Shown in pieces: positions 1 to 7,740 of a stretch of DNA of 64,000 nt. Source of the stretch: Niabella drilacis (lineage in GTDB: Bacteria; Bacteroidota; Bacteroidia; Chitinophagales; Chitinophagaceae); assembly GCF_900101395.1 (NCBI RefSeq), contig NZ_FMZO01000003.1, positions 1 through 64,000 of the forward strand. The letters run 5' to 3'. How positions within the stretch are numbered: the stretch's first letter is position 1; each line of letters opens with the position of its first letter. The notes below the pieces were generated by a model, which was given only the letters and a program-made list of their open reading frames with translations, did not search any database and was not told the origin of the DNA. A program made the translations under genes and the position numbers.

Positions 1-2
1 GC

Positions 3-22
3 GGGTGTATGACAAATCTCCC
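3..22 (+). repeat. IS terminal inverted repeat (left)
   Basis: GGGTGTATGACAAATCTCCC. Its reverse complement is found at 1276-1295 with one mismatch. The transposase stop codon overlaps this repeat. Confidence 0.92.
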
Positions 23-1026
23 TATGCTGCATTTTTGACCAACTCGACCAGGATATTCCATCGCTCACTTTTTTTATAGGCTCTGAGATTGGCGATTTGC
101 TGTGCGCCGGAGACGGACCACCGTTGTCCGGAAAGCTTTAGTCTTTGCTGCACGACGTTTCTATGTGCTGCTTCCATCGCCCCGGATCCAATTAGGTATC
201 CTTGATCCAAATAGGTTTTGTACTGCATGCGCGCCTCATTACTTTTATAGTAGCGGAGTACGTCATCTAAAGCCTGCCGGGTCTGGGGGGCATGAACATT
301 CAGCTTTTTCAGCTCTTTGATGATATCAGCTACCTCATTATTCAACAACCGCAGCTTTTGTACATCAAGCCACTGCTTGCGGTATTCGTCATCCTGATAA
401 CGAAGCAAGGCATAGTTGGCCAGTTTCTCTATCGCGTGAAAGAAATCCAGTATCTGAACACTTTGGCTGTAGGCATCTTCCACATAATTCCAGATCCACT
501 TCGCACCATCAGCTATGAAAATCTTTTTCTCATAAGGCTCAATATGTCGTTCCCATTTTTGTAGAAAACTTTTGCTGCTGCCCAAATGACACAAATAATC
601 AGAATGGATAATAGCATTGCGATCCCGTTGTATGCTGATACAGGCGCTCTGTGTAAATGCCCGTCCCACCTTTATCTCCATCCAATCGTTCTGACGGGTC
701 TGAATCATACTCCCATCAAACATTACATATACCGGCTCCTGAGCAGATTTAAACTTTAATACCTGCTTTTCTGAACAATCCTGCTCAATGTCTTCGAGCC
801 GGGCTCCATAGTGTTCACTTATACGCTGGGCCTGTTTAGCGCTAAATTTTAAGCCCAACAGTGCCGATAATAAATCCTCAACTTCCTGAAAAACACATTG
901 TTGGGACAATAAGCAAACCAACTCCTGCAATTTTGCACTCACCCCAAAATGCATCGTCCCCTGGCATAATGGATGCGTTTTAGCTACTTCTATCTTCCCT
1001 AAAGTGGTTTGAAGTTTTTTTTTCAT
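22..1026 (-). CDS. ISKra4-family transposase (second ORF)
   Basis: Catalyses excision and insertion of the surrounding element. The protein has 334 residues. Acidic residues in suitable contexts for a DDE catalytic triad are D104 (VMFDGSM), D173 (IADGAKW) and E285 (GSGAMEAAHRN). The C-terminal stretch QQRLKLSGQRW is characteristic of ISKra4 transposases. The first ATG sits at the start of a run of nine A residues and overlaps the upstream small ORF by 47 bases. The protein could therefore start here by coupled initiation, or be made as a fusion by slippage on the A9 run. The two frames differ by +1 (or -2), so a simple -1 frameshift would not join them. No disruption is visible and the element looks intact. 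Confidence 0.9.
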   Translation of the reverse strand: MKKKLQTTLGKIEVAKTHPLCQGTMHFGVSAKLQELVCLLSQQCVFQEVEDLLSALLGLKFSAKQAQRISEHYGARLEDIEQDCSEKQVLKFKSAQEPVYVMFDGSMIQTRQNDWMEIKVGRAFTQSACISIQRDRNAIIHSDYLCHLGSSKSFLQKWERHIEPYEKKIFIADGAKWIWNYVEDAYSQSVQILDFFHAIEKLANYALLRYQDDEYRKQWLDVQKLRLLNNEVADIIKELKKLNVHAPQTRQALDDVLRYYKSNEARMQYKTYLDQGYLIGSGAMEAAHRNVVQQRLKLSGQRWSVSGAQQIANLRAYKKSERWNILVELVKNAA

Positions 1027-1243
1027 TGTGACTTCCCGGAAGTTTACCCATCGACTTCTCCAACAAAATCCGATTCATCCGACGGACTACCTCTAAAAAT
1101 TTTGTCTCGTAATCGTATCCATCGGTGATTTGACCTTCTTGTTCCAACCAGGTGTCAATTTCTGTTTCCAGGGATTTTAAGATCGCTGATTTTAATTCTT
1201 CTTTAGATTCTTTGGACATAGCTATAGGAGTTAAATTATTCAA
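980..1243 (-). CDS. Small first ORF of the ISKra4-like element
   Basis: An 87-residue, charged, mostly helical protein that precedes and overlaps the transposase gene. In two-ORF ISKra4 elements such an ORF supplies the N-terminal part of the transposase; that role is inferred here from position only. Its codons run through the A9 stretch at 1015-1023 and it ends 47 bases inside the transposase gene. An internal Met at residue 9 (MSKESKEEL) is an alternative start. No independent domain can be recognised. Confidence 0.7.
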   Translation of the reverse strand: MNNLTPIAMSKESKEELKSAILKSLETEIDTWLEQEGQITDGYDYETKFLEVVRRMNRILLEKSMGKLPGSHNEKKTSNHFREDRSS

Positions 1244-1275
1244 TACCCCTAAATTATCAACTCTTTCCCGGATTC

Positions 1276-1295
1276 GGTAGATTTGTCATACACCC
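1276..1295 (-). repeat. IS terminal inverted repeat (right)
   Basis: Read on the minus strand this is GGGTGTATGACAAATCTACC, 19 of 20 identical to the left end. It marks the exact junction with the interrupted gene at 1296. Confidence 0.92.
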
Positions 1296-1574
1296 TCCGT
1301 AGCCTTCCTTTGTCAAACAAAAATATTTTTCTATTATTTTGTCATAAAGTGCTTGTTTGTCTCTGTTAAATAGTTCTTCGTTTTCATTGATAAACGCCCC
1401 AATTCCATAAATTGGTTCTGCTTGTTCGGCTGTTTGCCAAGGCGTGTCTTCTGGTCTTTGATAAAGAACAGTGTCAAAAGTTATAGAAAGAATGTCTTCG
1501 GCTAAAGAATTTCCTTTAACGTTGTCAATATTTCCTCCGAGCTGTCTTATTTTCTCTAAAATTTCTGTTTTCAT
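1296..1574 (-). pseudogene. Small hypothetical gene truncated by the IS
   Basis: The first 93 codons of a soluble acidic protein, beginning MKTEILEKIRQLGGN, are preserved up to the IS junction. Reading then continues into the IS end for 12 foreign residues before a stop. The rest of the gene would lie left of the window. The protein has no signal peptide or membrane segment and I do not recognise the family. It lies alone just downstream of a tyrosine recombinase in the same orientation, the position expected of an acquired cassette-like gene. The insertion probably inactivates it. Confidence 0.65.
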
Positions 1575-1615
1575 TTTGTGTTATTGTAGTCAGATTGCGG
1601 TCGGTCAAGCATTAC

Positions 1616-1737
1616 CGCTAACACGCTAATTTATGCTATTATGCGCTGCCCGTCAAAAAAATATTTGGCTGCAAACCAATACTTTAGCGTTATATATTTT
1701 TAGATTGTTGTTAGGACAATCCGTTCTTACCAATCTA
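1616..1737. repeat. Inverted-repeat linker, possible recombination site
   Basis: Two imperfect dyads lie between the recombinase stop codon and the small gene. Bases 1623-1629 (ACGCTAA) pair with 1684-1690 (TTAGCGT) across a 54-base spacer. CGCTAAC on the left and GTTATAT on the right have the orientation of integron attC cores, though spacer lengths deviate. A second dyad pairs 1701-1707 (TAGATTG) with 1731-1737 (CAATCTA) and overlaps the 3' end of the recombinase gene. It could equally be a terminator or chance structure. Confidence 0.35.
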
Positions 1738-2581
1738 TATTTTCTTTCTTCCACAGATCGTCCAATGGGCTTACAATGTTCATTAATTGGCGCTTGCTTA
1801 CATGCAGGTAACGCTCGGTGGTTTTTATATTAAAATGCCCTAACAGATCTTTTATATACCGGATATCTACTCCTTTGTCCAAAAGGTGCGTAGCAAAACT
1901 GTGGCGTAAACTATGTATGCCTACCTCCTTACGTATGCCGGCTTTTTGTTTGGCATTGCTGGATATTTGCTGAATGGTACGCGTAGGATAGGCCGTGCCG
2001 GTTTGCTCCGATTCAAATAAATATTCCTTTGGCCCCGGGCCTGTATTCTTTATATAACTTCTTAAAATATCCAGCCGTACCGGGCTTAGATTCACGTACC
2101 GGTCTTTTTTGCCTTTGGCCCGTTGTATAAATAGTTGCATCCGGCCACTGTCGATATCTGTAATTTTCAGCGCCGCTAGCTCGCTTACCCGCAGGCCGGC
2201 ACTGTAAGCAGCAAACAGCATGGCTTTATGCTTCTTATTGGTTAAGGAGTTAAACAGTTTACCTAATTCCTGTTCGTTTAAAAGCTTTGGTAATTGCAAT
2301 GGCTTTTTGGGCCGGGGTATGTCCCAGAAATTTTTTTCTTTTTTCAATACCTGCTCATAATAAAACTTCAGGGCATTGATGCGGCTGTGCAGGGTGTTTT
2401 CCGTGAGTTTCAGGTCTTCGTAACAATGCAGCAGGTACTGCTTTATTTGATCGGTTGTTAAATCATCGGCCGGCGTGTTATTGAGCGATTGTAATAGTTG
2501 TGCTACTTCATTGGTGTAGGTTTTATTGGTGGAGGGGCTGTAAGCCTTCAATTTTAAATACTGTAGCAGCGAGGGCAGCAC
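1727..2581 (-). CDS. Tyrosine recombinase / integrase (XerC/D-like)
   Basis: Site-specific DNA recombinase of 284 residues that cuts and rejoins DNA through a tyrosine. The N-terminal 85 residues match a SAM-like core-binding domain and the rest the catalytic domain. Catalytic residues visible are R131 (AGLRVSE), K156/K158, H223-x-x-R226 (HSLRHSFATH), H249 (LLGH) and Y258 (TTERYLHV). The C-terminus SPLDDLW resembles that of integron integrases. The extra motif that defines IntI between the K and HxxR patches is absent, so I call it XerC/D-like rather than a true IntI. The start codon is GTG. Its natural target is unknown; a dyad-rich linker and a solitary small gene follow it directly. Confidence 0.85.
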   Translation of the reverse strand: MLPSLLQYLKLKAYSPSTNKTYTNEVAQLLQSLNNTPADDLTTDQIKQYLLHCYEDLKLTENTLHSRINALKFYYEQVLKKEKNFWDIPRPKKPLQLPKLLNEQELGKLFNSLTNKKHKAMLFAAYSAGLRVSELAALKITDIDSGRMQLFIQRAKGKKDRYVNLSPVRLDILRSYIKNTGPGPKEYLFESEQTGTAYPTRTIQQISSNAKQKAGIRKEVGIHSLRHSFATHLLDKGVDIRYIKDLLGHFNIKTTERYLHVSKRQLMNIVSPLDDLWKKENIDW

Positions 2582-2761
2582 GTGTGCGTTTGCCGGTTGT
2601 ATTTTATTATGAGTAAGGGGTATGGTGTTGCCTGAATGGACGGGTTCTTCGGTAGAAGCGAAGCTTCAAGATTTTGTGTATCTATAATGCTTTTAAAAAT
2701 GAAGAGCTAGCCTATGTTCCTATGTGGTTCCATTTCTTTTTTTTGTCGAGCTGGCGTTATT

Positions 2762-5700
2762 TTATGTTGTAGCGCCTACTGTCACAAACGCATGCATGCC
2801 TTTCAAAAAATCATAAAGCTCTTTCATGGAAGGAATGGGTTCGGCCACCAGTAAGAACAGCCGCCCGGTTTGTTTTAAGCGGGCTTTATTGGTACCCGTT
2901 TGCACATATTGAATGATCTTCTGGAAAACATCTGCTTCAAAATAAGGAGAATCCGGCCGGTTGATAAAATGACAGCGCAGGGTTTCATTTTTCAGGGTCA
3001 TTTTTTCAAAACCCAGTTCCACGGCCAGTTTCCGGCACTTAACGGTTTCAAAAAGATCATTAACCGGCTCGGGTACCGGACCAAACCGGTCCTGTAACTC
3101 CGTATACATTTCGGCCAGCTCTGCTTCCGATTCGCTGTTGTCCAGGCGCTGGTACAACGAAAGACGTTCTGTAATACTTTCTACGTAATCATCCGGTATG
3201 AGAATTTCCAGGTCGGTATCAATGGTACAATCGCTTACAAAATCGTCCTGTTTGCTGATTTCCTCCTTAAACAGCTCTTTGAACTGCGTGCGTTTTAATT
3301 CGCGGATGGCCTCGTCCAGGATCTTCTGGTAGGTTTCAAAGCCGATCTCGGCCATAAACCCGCTTTGTTCACCACCCAGCAGGTTGCCCGCTCCGCGGAT
3401 ATCAAGGTCGCGCATGGCGATCTGGAAACCGCTGCCCAGTTCACTATGCTGCTCCAGGGTTTGCAGCCGTTTGCGCGAGTCGGCGGGCAGGGTGCTCATA
3501 GGCGGTGCCAGCAAATAGCAGAATGCCTTTTTATTGCTTCTGCCTACACGGCCCCGCAACTGGTGCAGGTCGCTAAGTCCAAAATGATGGGCATTATTGA
3601 TGATAATGGTATTTACATTGGGAATATCGACCCCGCTCTCCACAATATTGGTACAAACCAGCACATCATAGCGGTGATCGATAAAGTCCAGTATCTTTTC
3701 TTCCAGTTTGGAGCCTTCCATCTGGCCATGGGCGTAACTGATGGAAAGATCCGGGCAAAGTCCCTGGATCATTGCGGCCATTTCACTGAGCCCGGCCACC
3801 CGGTTGTGAATAAAGAAGACCTGGCCGCCCCGCTCTGTCTCAAAATAAATGGCGTCGCGGATAGCATCCTCATTGTATACCTGCACCTCTGTTTGTATGG
3901 GTTGGCGGTTGGGGGGAGGGGTATTGATGATGCTCAGGTCCCTGGCACCCATCAGTGAGAACTGCAGGGTCCGGGGGATGGGTGTTGCGGTGAGGGTTAA
4001 ACAATCCACCGTATTACGCAATACTTTTATCTTTTCTTTATGGGCTACCCCGAATTTTTGCTCTTCATCGATCACCAGTATGCCCAGGTCTTTAAATTTT
4101 ACTTCCTTGCCCAGCAACCCGTGGGTGCCCACCAGGATGTCGATCTTGCCTTCCTCCAGTTTTTTGAGGGTTTCCTTTTTTTCTTTGGCCGATTTAAAGC
4201 GGTTCAGGTAATCGACCGTTACCGGGAACTCTTTTAAACGGTCGCTGAACGTTTTATAATGCTGGAAGGCCAGGATGGTGGTGGGTACCAATACGGCTGC
4301 CTGTTTGCCGTCTACGCAGGTTTTAAAGGCCGCGCGGATGGCGATCTCGGTCTTCCCAAACCCCACATCGCCACATACCAGCCGGTCCATGGGGGATTCG
4401 GATTCCATGTCTTTCTTTACATCGGCAGACGCCTTGCTCTGATCCGGCGTGTCCTCGTAAATAAAAGAAGCCTCCAGCTCGGTTTGCAGGTAGTTATCCG
4501 GTGTATGGGCAAACCCTTTCTGGGCCTTGCGCTGTGCATATAGTTTGATGAGGTCAAAAGCGATCTCTTTAACCTTCGCTTTCGTCTTTTCCTTTAACCG
4601 GGTCCAGGCATCACTGCCCAGTTTGTTTACCTTGGGCACACTGCCGTCCTTTCCGGTGTATTTGGAAATTTTGTGCAGCGAATTGATATTTACATACAGG
4701 ACATCTTTGTCTTTGTAAATAATGCGGACCGCTTCCTGTGTTTTACCATTAACGTCCATCTTTTGCAGACCGCTGTACACGCCTACACCATGGTCGATAT
4801 GTGTTACAAAGTCGCCCGGCTGCAGCTCTCTTAAGGTACGCAGGGTGATGGCCTTATTTTTATTATAGGCCTGCTTAACCCGGTATTTGTGATACCGCTG
4901 AAAAATTTCATGGTCGGTATAGCAGAGGATCTTAAGGTCTTCGTCCGTAAAGCCCAGGTGAATGGCGGCCGAAACCGGATTGAACACCAGGTTTGCATCC
5001 TGGTCGTCAAAGATGGATTGCAGGCGTTGTAACTGCTTGGGGTTCTCCGAAAAAATATAAAGGGCAAAGCCCTTTGCTTCGTGCGCCTTCAGGTCTTTGA
5101 TCAGCAGCTCAAACTGCCGGTTAAAGGCGGGCTGCTCCCGGGTGTGGAATTCAAATTCCCTGGAGACGGATGCCGGCATATGTTCCAGGTGCACTACCGG
5201 TCTGTGTTCCAGTGCGGTCTCAAAATCTGCGGGTGTAATAAAGTCTTCGCCGCTGATATCCTTCTTTATTAATTTATCCTCGTCCCTGTTGCCGGATGAT
5301 GCATCCGGTTGCTGCTGTGCCAGGAAATACGCCAGTTCTTCCGAGTGATCCTTTAAGCGCTCCCTGCAGAGTGCTACATCCTGTACCCATATGGCCGTGT
5401 TTTGGGGCAGGAACTCAAAGAGGGATACATGCGCTTCCTTTGCAAACTGTGTATCTACATTGGGAATGATGGATACCTGCAGCAGTTTCCGTTCGCTCAG
5501 CTGTGTTTCCGGGTCGATGATCCGGATAGAGTCGATATCATTTCCAAAGAGTTCGATCCGGTAAGGTTTGTCGTTACCAAAGGAGTAGATATCCAGGATA
5601 CCGCCCCGCAGGGCAAACTGCCCCGGCTCATATACAAAATCACTGCGTTCAAAACCGTACCGGTCCAGCTTCAACAATAGTTCCTCAATATTGAGCGGAT

Positions 5701-6151
5701 CTGCGGTCTTCAGGTGAATGATGTTCTCTGCCAGCGTAGACGACACGACTACTTTTTCGAAGATAGCATCAGCGTAGGTGACCAGCACTTTCTTATTTCC
5801 ACCACCGGCCAGTTTGGTAAGCGCCTCTGTGCGGAGCATTACGTGCGATGCGTTCAGCAGCCGGTAATTCTTCGTGGTTTTAAAGGAAGAGGGAAAATAA
5901 AAAATATCCAGGGCCCCGGTAATATTTTCCAGGCTGTTCTGGAAATAGGCGGCGTCCTCCGGCTCATTGAGAATAATGAGATGATTCAATGCCGGTGTTT
6001 GTGCCATACAGGCACCCACAATAAACTGGGAAGCACTGCCCTGTATGCCGGAAAGTGCCAGTTGTGTGGGTTGCAGCAATGAAAGCTCGCCCGCTATTTG
6101 TAAACAGCGGGGATCTGCACCATAAAAATTCTTCAACACTTCCGTTTGCAT
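2762..6151 (-). CDS. Transcription-repair coupling factor Mfd
   Basis: Mfd removes RNA polymerase stalled at DNA lesions, using ATP-driven translocation, and recruits UvrA/UvrB for nucleotide excision repair. The 1129-residue protein has the expected order: UvrB-like N-terminal region, a CarD-like RNA-polymerase-interaction domain (LQPGDFVTHIDHGVGVYSG), then two helicase lobes and a C-terminal TRCF domain. Visible motifs are Walker A GDVGFGKTE, the DEEQ box (VIDEEQKFGV), TATPIPRTLQ, and QLRGRVGR of motif VI. I start it at 6151 (MQTEVLKNFYG). The upstream in-frame Met at 6190 would place 13 codons across a perfect promoter -7 box, so it is unlikely. The gene stands alone and its length is typical. 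Confidence 0.97.
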   Translation of the reverse strand: MQTEVLKNFYGADPRCLQIAGELSLLQPTQLALSGIQGSASQFIVGACMAQTPALNHLIILNEPEDAAYFQNSLENITGALDIFYFPSSFKTTKNYRLLNASHVMLRTEALTKLAGGGNKKVLVTYADAIFEKVVVSSTLAENIIHLKTADPLNIEELLLKLDRYGFERSDFVYEPGQFALRGGILDIYSFGNDKPYRIELFGNDIDSIRIIDPETQLSERKLLQVSIIPNVDTQFAKEAHVSLFEFLPQNTAIWVQDVALCRERLKDHSEELAYFLAQQQPDASSGNRDEDKLIKKDISGEDFITPADFETALEHRPVVHLEHMPASVSREFEFHTREQPAFNRQFELLIKDLKAHEAKGFALYIFSENPKQLQRLQSIFDDQDANLVFNPVSAAIHLGFTDEDLKILCYTDHEIFQRYHKYRVKQAYNKNKAITLRTLRELQPGDFVTHIDHGVGVYSGLQKMDVNGKTQEAVRIIYKDKDVLYVNINSLHKISKYTGKDGSVPKVNKLGSDAWTRLKEKTKAKVKEIAFDLIKLYAQRKAQKGFAHTPDNYLQTELEASFIYEDTPDQSKASADVKKDMESESPMDRLVCGDVGFGKTEIAIRAAFKTCVDGKQAAVLVPTTILAFQHYKTFSDRLKEFPVTVDYLNRFKSAKEKKETLKKLEEGKIDILVGTHGLLGKEVKFKDLGILVIDEEQKFGVAHKEKIKVLRNTVDCLTLTATPIPRTLQFSLMGARDLSIINTPPPNRQPIQTEVQVYNEDAIRDAIYFETERGGQVFFIHNRVAGLSEMAAMIQGLCPDLSISYAHGQMEGSKLEEKILDFIDHRYDVLVCTNIVESGVDIPNVNTIIINNAHHFGLSDLHQLRGRVGRSNKKAFCYLLAPPMSTLPADSRKRLQTLEQHSELGSGFQIAMRDLDIRGAGNLLGGEQSGFMAEIGFETYQKILDEAIRELKRTQFKELFKEEISKQDDFVSDCTIDTDLEILIPDDYVESITERLSLYQRLDNSESEAELAEMYTELQDRFGPVPEPVNDLFETVKCRKLAVELGFEKMTLKNETLRCHFINRPDSPYFEADVFQKIIQYVQTGTNKARLKQTGRLFLLVAEPIPSMKELYDFLKGMHAFVTVGATT

Positions 6152-6158
6152 CGGGGCG

Positions 6159-6190
6159 CAAAGATACAATGAGTTTGAAAAAAATCCCAA
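6159..6190 (-). promoter_or_regulatory. mfd promoter (Bacteroidota type)
   Basis: TATCTTTG (6159-6166, minus strand) matches the Bacteroidota -7 consensus TAnnTTTG exactly. TTG at 6188-6190 lies 21 bases upstream as a -33 element. The -7 box ends only 7 bases before the chosen ATG, so the transcript would have almost no leader. Confidence 0.65.
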
Positions 6191-6340
6191 TGTGAATAGC
6201 GGCTAAAACTACTTTTTAACATCAAGTAATTGTAAACCAGTTGCTCCTGGTATGATAAAGTGCAGCTGCCATGGCGGCAATTCATACTTTGTTAGCTGGG
6301 GTTTTAGTGAAAATTAATTTATCTTACAAAGAAAAACGTT

Positions 6341-7054
6341 ATGTCCCTCACTTGGCTTACAGGAACGATTATCAACATTATTGATGAGACCTATAATACC
6401 AGGCGGTATTTTATACAGGTGGATGAAACGGATCATTTTGATTTTACGGCCGGCCAGTTTGTAACGCTGGACCTCCCCATCCACGAAAAACCAAATAAAC
6501 GCTGGCGAAGCTATTCCATTGCCAGTGCACCAGACGGAACCCGGGTATATGAGCTGCTGATCGTGCTGGTGGAGGACGGCCTGGGTACCCCGTATATGTT
6601 TCAAAACTGGGAAGTGGGTAGCAAGGTCACGTTTCGTGGGCCTTTGGGCGTGTTCACATTAAAAGAAGAGCAGTTACAACAGGAATTGTTCCTGGTATGT
6701 ACGGGCACAGGGATCGCACCTTTCAGAAGCATGCTGCATACGCTGGCAAGAGAAAAAGTGCCGCACAAGGATATTTATCTTATTTATGGCTGCCGTACAC
6801 AGCAGGACCTGTTGTATTATGAAGAGATGAAGGGCCTGGAGCTGGAGGATTTTCATTACATACCCACCTTGTCGCGGGAGGAATGGGAGGGGAAAACAGG
6901 GTATGTACATGCTATTTATGAAGCGCATTCTGCCGGGAAAGCGGATGCGAACTTTTTTCTTTGTGGCTGGAAGAATATGATCGATGAGGCCCGCCGGCGG
7001 ATCACGGAACTGGGGTTTGATAAAAAGGCAGTGCATTTTGAGCTGTATGGGTAA
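6341..7054 (+). CDS. FAD/NAD(P)-binding oxidoreductase, ferredoxin-NADP reductase-like
   Basis: A 237-residue cytoplasmic flavoprotein of the FNR superfamily that should move electrons between NAD(P)H and a protein or small acceptor. The N-terminal beta-barrel has the FAD motif RSYSIAS (about residues 56-62). The C-terminal half has the nucleotide-binding GTGIAPFRSM motif and a CGWKNM segment typical of the C-terminal lobe. There is no fused 2Fe-2S domain, so the partner must be separate. It is transcribed divergently from mfd and followed by a MITE-like element, so it looks monocistronic. The partner and direction of electron flow cannot be read from the sequence. Confidence 0.88.
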   Translation: MSLTWLTGTIINIIDETYNTRRYFIQVDETDHFDFTAGQFVTLDLPIHEKPNKRWRSYSIASAPDGTRVYELLIVLVEDGLGTPYMFQNWEVGSKVTFRGPLGVFTLKEEQLQQELFLVCTGTGIAPFRSMLHTLAREKVPHKDIYLIYGCRTQQDLLYYEEMKGLELEDFHYIPTLSREEWEGKTGYVHAIYEAHSAGKADANFFLCGWKNMIDEARRRITELGFDKKAVHFELYG

Positions 7055-7060
7055 TCCAAA

Positions 7061-7324
7061 CCCGGAAAATCAGGGCAAACGCATCTAAATTGGGTGAAAA
7101 GAGCACACCTGGAGCATTTTCAGGCACTATAAGTGCCGCGTGTTTATAGTAAGATATTAAAGGGGAAACCCCGGCTCCTACAGGAGCCGGGTAAAATTTC
7201 GGGCCCAACAAACACGCGGCTCCTACAGGAGCCGGGTTGATAAAACAGCAGATTACTATAAACACGCTGCTCCTCCGGAGCTGAACAATGCTGAAATTAG
7301 AGGCGTTTGCCCTGCCCGGAAAAT
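7061..7324. mobile_element. MITE-like palindromic element with target duplication
   Basis: The element body is 7071-7314 (244 bases). Terminal inverted repeats of 18 bases (7071-7088 and 7297-7314) match at 17 positions. CCCGGAAAAT occurs exactly on both outer sides (7061-7070 and 7315-7324), as expected of a 10-base target duplication. Inside, a perfect 14-base inverted repeat pairs 7139-7152 with 7253-7266. Two copies of the palindrome GGCTCCTACAGGAGCC lie at 7173-7188 and 7218-7233. No ORF of meaningful length is present, so mobility would need a transposase supplied from elsewhere. Confidence 0.8.
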
Positions 7325-7330
7325 GTTCTC

Positions 7331-7363
7331 TTTGCTGTTGTTAGCCCGAATTTATTATATTTG
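7331..7363 (+). promoter_or_regulatory. tRNA-Arg promoter
   Basis: TTTG (7331-7334), 21 bases of spacer, then TATATTTG (7356-7363) match the Bacteroidota -33/-7 consensus. The tRNA begins 38 bases downstream. Confidence 0.75.
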
Positions 7364-7401
7364 CCACCCATTTTAGCAGGACCGGTCCCCGGTTCGGCAA
7401 T

Positions 7402-7473
7402 GGCCCGGTAGTTCAATGGATAGAATAGGAGTTTCCTAAACTCTAGATACAAGTTCGATTCTTGTCCGGGCTA
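7402..7473 (+). tRNA. tRNA-Arg (anticodon CCU)
   Basis: The sequence folds as a full cloverleaf. The acceptor stem is GGCCCGG with CCGGGCT (G1 opposite U72). Position 8-9 is TA and the D stem is GTTC/GAAT. The anticodon stem GGAGT/ACTCT carries loop TTCCTAA with CCT at 7435-7437. The T arm is ACAAG-TTCGATT-CTTGT. The CCA end is not encoded. It has its own promoter upstream and a hairpin terminator downstream. Confidence 0.93.
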
Positions 7474-7509
7474 CAAATTTTCCCCACATGGGGAAATCTC
7501 ACAGAAAGT

Positions 7510-7543
7510 AAAACGGCAATTCCCTAGAGAGATGTCGTTTTTT
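7510..7543 (+). terminator. Terminator after tRNA-Arg
   Basis: A 9-pair stem (7510-7518 with 7533-7541, one G-U pair) with a 14-base loop runs into TTTTTT. A second short hairpin (7479-7485 with 7490-7496) lies between it and the tRNA and may guide 3' processing. Confidence 0.55.
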
Positions 7544-7680
7544 GTTTAAATATTCCTGTAAAATATTGCAGATATTTAAATACCAACTCCAAAACTACTT
7601 AATCATGGTCCGCTGACCATCAAATATTCTTGTCTTTGCCTCATTAAATACTTTGAAATGTTTCCAGCACGGAGGTCTCA

Positions 7681-7710
7681 TTTGACGGTTAAGGTTTTTA
7701 TGTAAGTTTG
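7681..7710 (+). promoter_or_regulatory. Promoter of the Crp-like gene
   Basis: TTTG (7681-7684), 18 bases, then TAAGTTTG (7703-7710) fit the Bacteroidota consensus exactly. The start codon is 30 bases downstream. Confidence 0.75.
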
Positions 7711-7740
7711 TAGACAGAACAAATTAGGGTTAACTAAAAG

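Larger units (their letters stand above)
3..1295 (-). mobile_element. Complete ISKra4-like insertion sequence
   Basis: A 1293-base element is bounded by 20-base terminal inverted repeats (3-22 and 1276-1295) that match at 19 of 20 positions. It carries two overlapping minus-strand genes, a small first ORF and a DDE transposase. The right end falls inside a small gene, so this is an insertion rather than a degenerate remnant. Only two bases of left flank lie in the window, so a target duplication cannot be checked. Family assignment rests on the transposase C-terminus and the two-gene layout. Confidence 0.9.

Noticed and set aside
3365-3958. 197-codon open frame on the plus strand opposite mfd
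   Set aside because: It is a shadow of the conserved mfd coding strand, with no start context or domain; the same holds for the other plus-strand frames between 2900 and 6082.
7061-7324. Palindromes first considered as a CRISPR array or simple terminators
   Set aside because: There are only two identical palindromes and no regular spacers; the flanking duplication and long terminal repeats fit a MITE better. No CRISPR array was seen anywhere in the window.
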